Part shown: positions 40,935 through 50,539 of the stretch, one piece after another
How the letters are laid out: every line of letters starts with the position of its first letter
Position numbering within the stretch: the stretch's first letter is position 1
NCBI GenBank assembly: GCA_037576195.1
Contig: CM075102.1
Location: 37,754,745-37,818,744 of the forward strand
Source of the DNA: Phytoseiulus persimilis
Lineage: Eukaryota > Arthropoda > Arachnida > Mesostigmata > Phytoseiidae
Direction: 5' to 3'
Length of the DNA stretch: 64,000 nucleotides
The notes under the pieces: model-generated
What the model was told of the DNA's origin: nothing
Database searches by the model: none
Seen by the model: the letters and a program-made list of their open reading frames with translations, nothing else
Position numbers and translations under genes: made by a program

Positions 40935-40950
40935 TCAGAGAGTCGTTTCC
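40935..40950 (-). CDS. Probable last coding exon: PDZ-ligand tail ETTL
   Basis: A good acceptor (GTCTGGCCGTTTTCAG) is followed by G-GAA-ACG-ACT-CTC-TGA. Joined in phase 2 to the TM7 exon this adds Met-Glu-Thr-Thr-Leu and a stop. A terminal E-T-T-L fits the class I PDZ-ligand pattern ([ST]-x-hydrophobic), common on receptors anchored by scaffold proteins. The same acceptor also opens a 66-codon phase-0 frame down to a GAG|GTGAGT donor at 40753, so the exon could instead be read in another phase by a different transcript. If the 40753 donor is used after the stop, the message would carry a 3'UTR intron. Confidence 0.4.
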
Positions 40951-43900
40951 CTGAAAACGGCCAGACGCGTTAATTGTCTTGCGGTAAAACACGATGTCGT
41001 TCGCGTTCTCCCCGCTTCCGCCCGCTGTGTTCTTCGACTGCGGGAGCGGACGGTTTTGATGACCGCTGGTTTCCACGGAGGCTCGAGGTACAATATAACT
41101 TCGTTCGTTTATTCACTGAAACCTGCTATGGAGAGTTCTCATATTTTCGTTGGTGAGCGCATGGTCCAGTTCCATATTAAACGTCCGTAGGTCAAGGAGA
41201 CCCGTTGATTGCGGATGTAGGAGGGGGGGGGGCTTATATCGGGACGAGGAAGGCCGAGCTCTCCGAATGCGGTTACTTCAGCTCAGAGAAAGGATCACCG
41301 TATTGGGAACGTAAGCCGGCTCACAAAGTGTTGGAACGAGCATTCGGCGCGGCACTTCGAAGGAGTCGTCCTGCGTTTCGCTGAATCGGCGTCTCCGGAT
41401 CTGTTTTGTGTCTTCTCAACGTCGGACGACCAGAACTCGAACGCGAGAAGAACCAGTTTGCTTCCCGTGCAGGCATCAACATTCAAAATAAGTTTGGCGA
41501 ACGCAAAATAGAGCTCAAAAAGGCGCATCTCGCTTCCTGAGGGATTCGATTTCTCCGAATGCGCCTCTCTTTTCCCCGGATGACGTATTCCTTGCGAGCG
41601 GTTCTGTTTTCTCCGTTCTGCGGGTAGGCGTGTGGGAGAACGAGGGGATTTACGTGAACGCTATCCACTTCGGGCTCGGCGTTCGACCAGGGTCTACCCT
41701 TACGATCGTTTCCGAGAACAATAATTTTCACGAGACATTATTAAAAGAACTTTCTTTGTTGCGTGCTCCTGTTATTGATGTCGCTGTTGCTACCGGCAGC
41801 ACCGTTCGGAAATGAATTTTTGTCAAACGGGTGGGTCGCGCGATCGCAGGCCGGCGAGCTCACGAGCCTTCGTGCGGCTCGCGAAAGAATCGAGCGGCTC
41901 GGTCCACTAACTGATCAGCGCTATTGGCATATCGACGATCAGAGGAAGGGGAGAAGAGGCTGTTCGTCATGCTCCCTTGCTTCACAGCTCGACTCGGTAT
42001 CGTTAATGTTTCCGCAGGTACACGATACTCACGCCAGACCGCAGCTTCTTATCTGGAAGACCATGGATCGCAGTTTGCTTCGTCGAGAAGAGTGGTTCTT
42101 CGAGAAATCTAATTTCCCGAAGGGGGAATGCGTCCCCGCAGCCAAGCAGCGTTGAGCATCGGGAAGGAACGGCGAGTCTTCCCCAATGGGATCCCACCCA
42201 GAGCCGATAAGGGAGAGAAGTTCAGGGGTATTCACGGCGTTCGGGCTAGGAACCCGAACTGTTTTCAGCTCCAGAGGATTTTCGAGCTCCAAGTCGACCC
42301 GAGGATACATTCTCTCTTTCTAGATAATCGGGAACGAAGCAGGTGGCGTCGTACCGGTAGCCGTGGTATCGATCCGATCCGAGCCATAGCCCCAGCCGGG
42401 GAGCTCCTTGGGCGTGGGGAATCGGAGAGTCCCTAACGATTGGGGAAAGAACTCGGGAACGTCCGGAACGCAGCCTCCATACTCCTAAGCAATGGGAACT
42501 CCCTGATGGACTTGCAGGAATTCCTACTCTGGAGCTTCTGCCCTTCGAGCGTCGAACCTTTCATGAACTTCTCTGTCGACCGATACGTCCGTCCCGAACA
42601 AGGTCGGAGAAATCGTCACTAAGCGAGACAAGAACAACAATCCGCACTTTTGTGGAATCGTCTCTGAGGGAAACTTCCTCCAAGCGCTGGGGTTGTCGGG
42701 CAACGATCGGAATTCGGCCCTGCCGGCACTCGATAGGTGATGGGATACGCCCTCAAGCAACTTGTTACTCTCTGACTGAGCCATTCGCTTCTTTCAAAAC
42801 TCTCTGTATGCGATGGATTCAGAGAGTCCGGCGTTGGGACCCAGTGCGGCGGTTGGCGTGCTCCTCAACAACTTGACTCGCGGCGTGCTGTTCAGAAGAC
42901 TCATCCGAGGAATTGAGAGGTAGGAGACCGAGAGGCTCTGGCAGCAGCGCATTGAGACGAGAGTTGGGAACGTGACCTCGTCCCCACCTCCCATCGAGGA
43001 TTGCGTGCATCCTGTTCCTCAATTTCCTCCCGAAACTCCGACGGCATCGCCCAAGCGCATTGAAGGATTTCGCCCGAGGTCCCGGCCGTCTCTCGCTCCG
43101 CAGCTCGTTACGAGCTGGCGAGAATGAGTCAAAGATACCTCTTTGTCAACGAAGGAGAACGAGCAAGTAGAAAAGGCTACTCACGAAGCGATATCACCGT
43201 TGGTCATCGCGGAGAGACTGAAAGGATGCGAGAACATCGATTAGTCTTCAGCAAGCTGGCCCCGATGTCGGAGTGACGTTCGAGCCGTTTTTTGAAGTGC
43301 TCGCCGCTCATCTCAGAAGGCGGATGGGGGATGGGGGGGGGAGGAGGAGGGATCTGATAATCTATTACTAATTTTGCGAACAGTACTTACATATAGCTTG
43401 TCTTTGCATGTAAGGGTTCGGCCTCATCATGGTATGGCGGCAGATGCGTCGACCCGATGTAGTCGGAGTCCTCCGACGACTCGGATCTGGCCGTATGACA
43501 GGAACCGGAAGCAGCTGTACGCAGCTCTCCATGAAGACTAAGCAAAAGTGTCGGATTGACGAACGAGTGCACGAATGCCACGTGCAGACTTATTTGATAC
43601 CAAAGATTGTTGCTCAGGCCCGCGATGTTAACTGTTGAACCGCGGAAAGCATTAGAGCAGAGCATCGGAGTGCAAACTCCCTGAAAACGTTTCTCAGCTT
43701 GAGGGTCCACCAGCACAACGCGTGTCCTGAACGATGCGCAGGATGTGTACCGACCGCCCCCCCCCCCCCTTCAATTACGTATCGTGCGAGTTCTGACTAT
43801 AGCAGGGAACAACTGCAATCGGGATTCGTAGGGACGCGACTCGAACGTCGACGACTCCCGTTCGCTTGCCGAGCGCATTCCTTTCGAGCTCTTGTCGAGA

Positions 43901-46900
43901 GCATGTGGCTCTCTTCGATGGGGGGCGGAGAACAGCAAGGAGACACGATCGAAAGGAGCGGTGGGGATGCCGGGGAAAAGATTCGAACAATGAGGAATTG
44001 GAGATGCCCGAGAAAAGGGGAGAGACCGAAATTTCAATCAGGAGATTCGTCCCGAAATCACTGTGGCTTATGTGAGGCACGTCGCGGATCTGGTGTAACA
44101 ACGCGTGCTCAAACTTCCAACTATCCACGATCTGACGGAAACTTTATAGATGTTTGTCCGCTCGGAGCGCTGGCGGGCTGGCTGGCTGGCTCGTCGCCAG
44201 ATTCGAGCGACTCCGACAAGCGAGCAAAGGAACAGGCTGGCCGCCGCCGCCTGCCTGCCAACTAGTCAGTCAGTCAGTCGGTCGGCAAGCAATAAATGGC
44301 TGCCTGTGCAGCGATTTCGCCGTCCGCTACGGCTAGTTCTGAGCAGGCCGCACCGAAACGCCCGAGCTCCGTGCCAGAGCCGCGAGAAGACAGCGCAGCC
44401 ATGAAATTTTCAGTCAAGCGAGCAGTCGGAACTGGCGATCCAGCTGCTCGCCAGACTGTGGGAGCGTATTCGGTGACTAAATCTCTGCTGGTCGATTGCG
44501 TCAGGTGCAATTGAAGGGGAAAGAAGATTGCGCCGTACTTCTTCCCACTGTTGCCGACTCCCAGAAGAGCGCATTCGACGGTAAGCTCTCCATGTCCTCC
44601 GCAAAAAGAGGCAGAACGGTGAAGGCGGAACGCTCGTCAGGAGGATTGCGTCGACAAGCAGAACTAGCTCTGGAATACTTTTCGTTCGGGACCCAATCTT
44701 GAGCTCCGTCCGAGTCTACGACGGGGGAGAACGGGCATGCAGGTTGCGTTCGGGAAAGCAGGAACTCAGTTCGTATCCTGGGGATTCACCGAGTTGAGTT
44801 GCGCGCTGTTTCCGGGCGAACAGCTGTCTTGGAAGAACAGGTTCGAATGACCCGAGTGCGGAATGTGCGCTCGATTTTCGAGCTCATATTTCCTTGAGAT
44901 TATTAATGAGAAGAAGAACTTGGGTCCCTTGTCTGCGAGCCGGGTGGCGTTGAGCGGGAGCACCGCCAGAGACAATGAAGTAACGAAGAGACGCAAGGGC
45001 TTTTGTGCCTTTTCATCATTAATTTTTCCAAAGGACAGCTCCTGATCCGGAGGGGAGAGGAGAAGGAACGGCAGGCTCCCAGCAAGGAATACAGAATGTT
45101 CCTCCCGCGGAACATCGCGTTGGAGGAGTTTTTTCTCCCTCTAGCTTGTGTTGTCGTGTGCCAAGCTGTCCCTCCGATGGTTGGCATGACGGCTGGCTGA
45201 CTGCTCGGTTGGTTGAATGCTCTCGTATAAAATCCATATGCGAGGCGAAACGACACAAAGCAGAAGCAAGGGAGACCCGCCGGACGGCCGGGGGAGATAG
45301 AAATCGGAAAAAGCGGATTTGGAAAGGAGCATGAGGGAAATCCGGCGGGGGAGCGCGAGAACAACGAACGCTGCATACTGGACCTCGTATGACACAGTCT
45401 CGATAGACCAAACTCTGTGTTAGCTGCCGAGTTTTTCCCGAACATGTTCCGCGTGAGATTATCCACCAACGCGTCCCACGGTCCGATTCTCGAAATAGAC
45501 GACTGAACGGAGCAAGATTGTCCTCGGAACAGGCGGGGAGGAGGGGGGGGGGGGGGGCTGCAGGAGCTTGGCACTCACTTGGCTGCAGGAGCGTAACCGA
45601 AAACAGAGGTCCCCAGAAGACGAGATAGGCCACGAGCATGATGACGAACATTTTGACTCGGCGGATCCCTTCTCGTTCGAGTCTCCCGATGTAATTCTGA
45701 ACGGAGTTGCTGCTATTGCTGCATTGATCAATGTTGTCAGCTGGAAAGGAAGCAGATAGCTAAGTGAGCGTCCTGCTCCCCTGAAAAGCGAGTTCTCTGT
45801 GTTCCTGGGCGGCGGAAACTCTTGGTCTGAGTAGAAGCATCTTTCCACAACTGTCACTTGTCCCATCCGAGCTCTCGCATGGACTGTTCATGCATGCGAT
45901 AGATTTCCAGGACCCAGCGACCTCCGGTCGGAAGAACGAAATGTTTCCGAGTCAAACCCGAGGAGGAATGTGTCGGAGGTGTGATTGTCTGTGAGTGCTC
46001 CGGACGCAGCGCTTCATTTGCTTCAGAGCAGAGGATCCCCATGAAGGAATTCTGATGAGTTGATGTTATTTGCAGCTTCTTTGGAGTGATAGGAGTTGCT
46101 CTGGTCGTTTCGAGTCGAGTTCCGTTCCCGGAAAGAAGTGGCAGAGAACCAGCATCTCACTATGGATAGATGGACGGATGAATAGAAGCTCATAGTGAAA
46201 GTTTCGCCGGTGGCGGTAGGAACAGCTGTTGCGCTCATCGCGGTCGTTTGACTGAGCAAAGCGCGACAGACGTGTACGCAGGGGGAAACTGTTCTGGAAC
46301 GGACTTGTATCTGGCATGTGTGGACTGCGAGCTTCACCAAAGACAGATCTGGCGCTCCTTGCCATAATATCGAACTCGGCTCCCTTCCCTCGGGCTCTGA
46401 AGCCGACGCCGAGAACGACGACGTCGGCTTCCTCTACCACCACGATTGTAAAGTCCAGTCGCGACCCACTCACCGTTTCGCATTGAAATCACCGTGGTCA
46501 CGAGGCTGGCAATCCGGAGGCTGTCGACGTTCCCGCGGGCCTTATGGAGGTCCTTGAAGAGTTTCCGTAGGTGAATGCCCATCAAACCCACACAGAGCAG
46601 GTTCACCCCGATCCAGAGGATGTTGAGCACGTAATGTCGCACTGGGCCATAAACTATTGGGCAGACGTCGAGGCCATGCGATGCGGGATCACGGTTCTGA
46701 TAGAGAGCTCCCGACAGAAATGTGGGACCCAGATTAATGGTGAACGCGGCGAACCAGATGATGAATAGGCCAAACATTATACACTGCGGGCTCTCGAGGA
46801 GGATCTGCAACGAATTCCATCGCTTTGAAGTGGTGTATCTCGAGGTGGGTGAAACTGCTGTCCTTTGATGAGATCTAATAAGTTCGCTTCGTCGAACGAC

Positions 46901-49900
46901 GGCCAGGAATTTTCAGAGGTTGTTGACGAAACCCGCTCGTTGAGCTCCATGCAGAACTTTCGCTGAAGCGATCCCGGATAATAATCGGAGAGCTGCGCGA
47001 GGCCGCGGCCTCCGCATCATGGATGCCCTCGGGCTCGTTTCGAACAGACCAAAATAAATACCTGGCTCGAATCTATGACGGAGTTCGGAGTATCCTGATC
47101 GGGTAACAGAGGCACATCGTTGAGGACGGCGACCAGGAGATTCACCGTCGAAACAGTCACCAGCAGGAGAAAGCAAGTCTCGATGAGGGCGCACGGCGGA
47201 AGACGCTGACAGAGCAGCACCGATATTCCCATCGGTACCAACAGCAGAGCTCTCACGCAATCGACGAGGCCTTGATGGAACAACAGACCTTGCGACCATC
47301 TGCGGACAACAGCTGTGAGTTTCGTCGAAGCAATCAATCGACATCGGATCTTCAGCGCGTAGCGGTGGGCTCCGTCTGGAGCCGAACGCGGAAATTCGGA
47401 AAAGCTGGGTTGTTACAGAAACGAGCGGAGACACCTGGGCAACGTCGGATCGAGAACGGGCTCGATCGCAGGAACGACGAATTCCGGAATGCGACGCACT
47501 AACGGAAACAGACCCCGGGCGCTCAAGTTTTCCCTGCTGGCGGCCTCGGCTCGCATCGAGAGCAGAAGCACGGAACGTTTCCAGTACCAGACTGGAGAGA
47601 AGTGAGCGATGCGTTCAGTTTTTGTTCGAGACGATCCAGAAGTTCGATGAACTTCGAATCTCGAGAAGTCGCTTCGAGTGACCTTGACCACATGTGAAAG
47701 AATGGAGTTCCCTCCGCTCGGATCCCGAACAGCCAGCTCTGATCTGATTTCTGACGAGCTTGCGCAGGAATATACGGTCGCGGCTCCTCCGTGCCCGGAC
47801 TGTAATTGGGCTCCTCCGTGCGCAGAAATCGCCGGGCGGGTCTGCTCGGAATTCATCCGCGGAGCTTACCTTCGGAGAGCTTTGTTGGTCAGGATCAGCG
47901 ACATCAGGAAAACGTTGGCACTCACTCCCAGGAACGCGATCGTGAACAAGACGATTGCTTCGGATGTCTGAGCCGGATGGCAGAGGACTCCGTTCCCTCT
48001 GTGCTGCGAGGCCATCTGACAGAGTTTGGAACAAGGTAATCAGAGAACAGTTTGCTCGGAGCACATGACAAAATACCTACTTCTCAAAAGTTTCTCGAAG
48101 TCGGTCCCCGGCGGTATCGCTCCGGATTCAGCTGATTGAGCTGACTCTCACTGAACGGGTGAAGCGAGAAAATGGCCTGGCGTTCATCCCTCGATATACT
48201 CCGTTCGGGAAACCCCAAGAGTCGGACAAGAATGTGATGAACCAGAATGTTAAAAGACTGTTCCCGTTCAGCTGCTTTTGCGATTCCTCCTCAGGTCGCG
48301 GAAACTCGAGACTCTGAGCATAGCGGCCGCTGCCTGAGAAGATCCGTTCAAATTGCGTCTGAGTTTTTCTTGCCCTCGTTTTCTCTCGCTTCTGAGAACG
48401 GGAGCTATCCGTGAGATCCCTCCTCTACGGAAGAGGACCTTTGTGGCAATACGTCTACGAGGAATGAGCATCGCTCACACTATAAAAAAAAAGCCGGGTA
48501 GCGCCTAGTTTCGATCCTCTCAGCTCTGCAGAACCTGCCGCAACGAACGGTATTTGTTTTCGAGAAAAGTGGGCCACAGTTCAAGCGCGGCTTCGCGATT
48601 TGTCGCGAGTTCCTGATTCGAGAGCGACTGCGGAATATTCCAAATGATCTCTCCCAATGAGAACGTTCTCTCTCGGATCAAGGCGATGCATCCATGAATC
48701 CGCGTGATCTTTACAGCAGAAACGCACCCAGCTATCACGCTTCTTTTCAACCGCGGTGAGCGAAATCCTCCGCGAGGGGCGGGGGTCGGCCGGAATGGGT
48801 ACCGCCCAACTCGGAGGGCGCTACGTCGACCCAATGGGGTCCCTGTCCGGTTGTGAATTCGCCCGCGCAATACGAAAGCCGACTGTTTCACTTTGGCATC
48901 TCTGGTCAAGGCAATCGCCCCCTCCGAAACTCGTGTTCTCAAACCAAGATTTCGCTCCGAGTCCAGCAAAGACCTTGAGTCCGAGATGCCCTGGTTCTCG
49001 AAGTACGGGAAAACTTGTCTGAAGATGGACCTCAACTGAAGAGGGAGCTCTTTTCATAGACAGTCATTTTCCGAATACACTTCGGCAGTCGGAGAGTGAG
49101 TCATGGTGAAGTCTTAGAAGCTTCGCTCGATCTTTCCAGACCACCACTGTGGCCGTGGGAGCTCGTCTCCTCCGAGTCAATGGAACGGAAACGCACAGAG
49201 TGGAACCGCGTGGCAGAGCTCGTCGAGCGAAAAAATGGCAAGATTGACGCGGCGGCTCCAACGCGATTATTGGAAATATGAGCATGCGAAAATTGGCCAC
49301 CGGTTGTACCTTGACGTTGTTGAGCTAGCTTTGTCAGAGGCGAACAGAGGCTAGGTTCGGCTTGGCTGGAGTTTAAAGGTAGGCGAAAGAACGACGACGA
49401 CGGCAAGAATAGGAGAAAGTCAGGCGGCGAACTACTTCAACGCAGTCGGTTGGCTTGACTGCTCAGGCCTTGGATTTTAAAAGGGGCGCGGCAGGCACGT
49501 TTTTGGCAAAAATATTTCGCTTTCGATAAGATTCAGGCCCGGTTGCGAATTCGAGAAACAGCTGAGCTCGCGCGGCTCTGCGAATCGCACCGCTTGCCAG
49601 CATATTAGCAAAAATCGTCCCTCCGCCGGAGGTTCTTCCGCCCTCCGTTGAAGTAAAGGGAGATGGGAAACCTCTCCCGGACTCTTGGAGATGAAACGGA
49701 GGGAGCGAAGAAAACCTCGCTCCCCCTCATCCGACTGTTGAATTTGGCACAATCTTGATGGCGCGAGTTTGAGCGCCCGTTACCCAATGTGTGTCTTTTC
49801 TCCTGTCTACCATCAGCCGCCGTCGAGTCTAGTAGCCGTAGGTTCGCCACTCGTAGTTCTTCTATGAACTCGATTTGATCGCTAGCGAGCCCTAGAGGGC

Positions 49901-50539
49901 TCAAGTGGTGCTCCGCGAGAACGAAGGGTCCCGCAACATGGAAGAATCGAATGAGGTCTCGCTGAAGGTCACCCGGCCACAAGGTCACGTCTCCGATCGT
50001 TAAAACCAAACCGAGCTCGGAGTCGGGATCCGTCGAAACAATCGGGAGTTTTCGGAGATCCGAATAACTCGTTCGCCGATCGGCTGAATATTTTGAGATA
50101 TCGTCAGAGGAAAGAGTCGACGGCTCAGTTTGGAGTCCGGACTCCGAACCCATCGGTGGTTCGAGGAGACAGCGGAGCTCGTCAAAACACGACGCAGCAC
50201 GGGAGCGGAACGAGAGTCTTTTATCTAAACAGGAACGGGGGCTCCGAGTTCCAATGGAATATGAGTCACCAAATGCCAAGACACCGAAAAGTATTCTAAG
50301 ACGGGGAGCTCACCTGATGATAGTGATGGTAGCCTGTGATTGCAGGTTGTGGACTCTGCGTCGTGGTTGTGGCATGCTGATGCAGAGAAATATTGCTGGC
50401 GTTGATGTGCACGTAGGGGGCCAGCACAGCCCCGTCATTCATGTTGCGCACCAGATATCTCTCCCCGAGCACCGGTTCTGGCCCCTCGAAAGGCCACCAG
50501 CAGTCGATCACCGAACTTCCACCTGCCGCCGCAACATAC
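40935..50539 (-). CDS. Orphan class A-like G-protein-coupled receptor, multi-exon gene
   Basis: This is a seven-helix plasma-membrane receptor, split over seven coding exons. Starting at the Met at 48015 the model has 370 residues; including the upstream exon it has about 446. TM1 is about residues 20-42 (Asn34), TM2 57-79 (Asp62), TM3 86-108, TM4 129-147 (Trp138), TM5 178-200, TM6 260-283 (FWGP 273-276) and TM7 299-318 (NPTLL 311-315). Cys85 and Cys169 can form the usual TM3-ECL2 disulfide. Every junction has GT...AG borders and phases that join exactly (0, 2, 0, 1, 1, 2). The DRY position reads NDV, TM5 has no Pro, and NPxxY has Leu for Tyr. The ligand is unknown. It resembles arthropod orphan receptors in general; I cannot name an ortholog. 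The introns run from 278 to about 2440 bases. A minus-strand AATAAA at 38692-38697 is one possible polyadenylation signal. Confidence 0.85.
41223..41232 (+). repeat. 10-base G homopolymer in receptor intron
   Basis: The G run lies inside the proposed last intron of the receptor gene, so the transcript would carry C. Nothing else is recognisable in this intron (40951-43390) apart from G-rich sequence at 43325-43350. Confidence 0.85.
43391..43631 (-). CDS. Receptor exon: TM7 and cytoplasmic tail
   Basis: The exon opens after a GTTCAACAG acceptor, completing an Ile codon (A|TT). TM7 is YQISLHVAFVHSFVNPTLLLSL, interrupted here only by the usual NP kink; Leu stands where NPxxY has Tyr. The tail carries a Cys eight residues past TM7 that could be palmitoylated. 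It also has a Ser/acidic cluster (SESSEDSDY) suited to GRK or casein-kinase phosphorylation, and a PPYHD motif. The exon ends in phase 2 at TATAT|GTAAGTA, a near-perfect donor. Read-through would end the protein at once with TAA (43387-43389). Confidence 0.85.
43757..43769 (+). repeat. 13-base C homopolymer in receptor intron
   Basis: It is a G run on the receptor's coding strand, in the intron between the TM6 and TM7 exons and about 126 bases upstream of the TM7 acceptor. Confidence 0.85.
44264..44284 (+). repeat. AGTC tetranucleotide repeat
   Basis: About five AGTC/GGTC units lie next to short GGCT and GCC repeats, in the same receptor intron. A similar GACT run occurs at 12689-12703. Confidence 0.7.
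45543..45557 (+). repeat. 15-base G homopolymer beside a splice donor
   Basis: On the receptor transcript this is a C run that starts 21 bases after the donor of the TM6 exon. Confidence 0.9.
45579..45740 (-). CDS. Receptor exon: ICL3 end and TM6
   Basis: The exon has 162 bases. The acceptor is a strong pyrimidine tract ending TTTCCAG, and the donor is CCAA|GTGAGT. The first half encodes a polar loop (DNIDQCSNSSNSVQNY and a basic helix RLEREGIRR). It then runs into TM6, KMFVIMLVAYLVFWGPLFSV, where FWGP replaces the common CWxP. The phase-1 start joins the previous exon as an Ala codon split G|CT. A 15-base C run on the coding strand lies 21 bases inside the following intron. Confidence 0.9.
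46474..46783 (-). CDS. Receptor exon: TM4, ECL2, TM5, start of ICL3
   Basis: The exon has 310 bases in phase 0 after CCCGCAG and ends at AACG|GTGAGT in phase 1. It encodes TM4 (CIMFGLFIIWFAAF, with the conserved Trp), a roughly 30-residue ECL2 with Cys in GLDVCPIVYG, TM5 (YVLNILWIGVNLLCVG) and a basic juxtamembrane segment (HLRKLFKDLHKAR). TM5 lacks the usual Pro. The preceding intron, at 278 bases, is the shortest in the gene. Confidence 0.9.
47062..47299 (-). CDS. Receptor exon: ICL1, TM2, ECL1, TM3
   Basis: The exon has 238 bases, opening after CCGCAG and closing at CAG|GTATTT. TM2 contains LVDCVRALLL with the conserved Asp. TM3 starts at PPCALIETC, where the first Cys is the expected disulfide partner. 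The cytoplasmic end of TM3 reads AVLNDVPLL instead of a DRY-type triplet. ICL2 is acidic (PDQDTPNSVIDSSQ), which is unusual for a loop that is normally basic. The codons are rich in G or C at the third position. Confidence 0.9.
47870..48015 (-). CDS. Receptor exon: N-terminus and TM1
   Basis: The acceptor is a long pyrimidine-rich run ending CTGTCAG directly before an in-frame ATG, and the donor is AAG|GTAAGC. The exon encodes MASQHRGNG, a Cys-containing linker, and then TM1 with the motif GVSANVFLM, whose Asn is the conserved TM1 residue. It ends in phase 2, splitting an Arg codon (AG|A). An in-frame TGA lies 27 bases upstream of the ATG. The ATG could therefore be the true start of a short-N-terminus isoform, or an internal Met after the upstream exon. 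Confidence 0.85.
50314..50539 (-). CDS. Receptor exon: extracellular N-terminal region
   Basis: The exon has 226 bases, with a pyrimidine-rich tract ending TTTCAG at its 5' side and a CAG|GTGAGC donor. It is open in the frame that ends in phase 0, and that joins directly to the TM1 exon at 48015. It encodes about 75 residues with no membrane segment, including WWPFEGPEPVLGERY, an NAS/NIS pair of possible N-glycosylation sites, and a His/Thr/Gln-rich end (HQHATTTTQSPQP, GYHHYHQ). This suits the outside of a receptor. The AG|GTATGT at its start also resembles a donor, so the 5' border is the least certain one. Confidence 0.55.

Noticed and set aside
44903-45651. The 210- and 223-codon minus-strand frames taken as whole genes.
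   Set aside because: Only the first part of the 210-codon frame (to 45579) is receptor TM6. The rest is read-through into the intron, including the G/C homopolymer.
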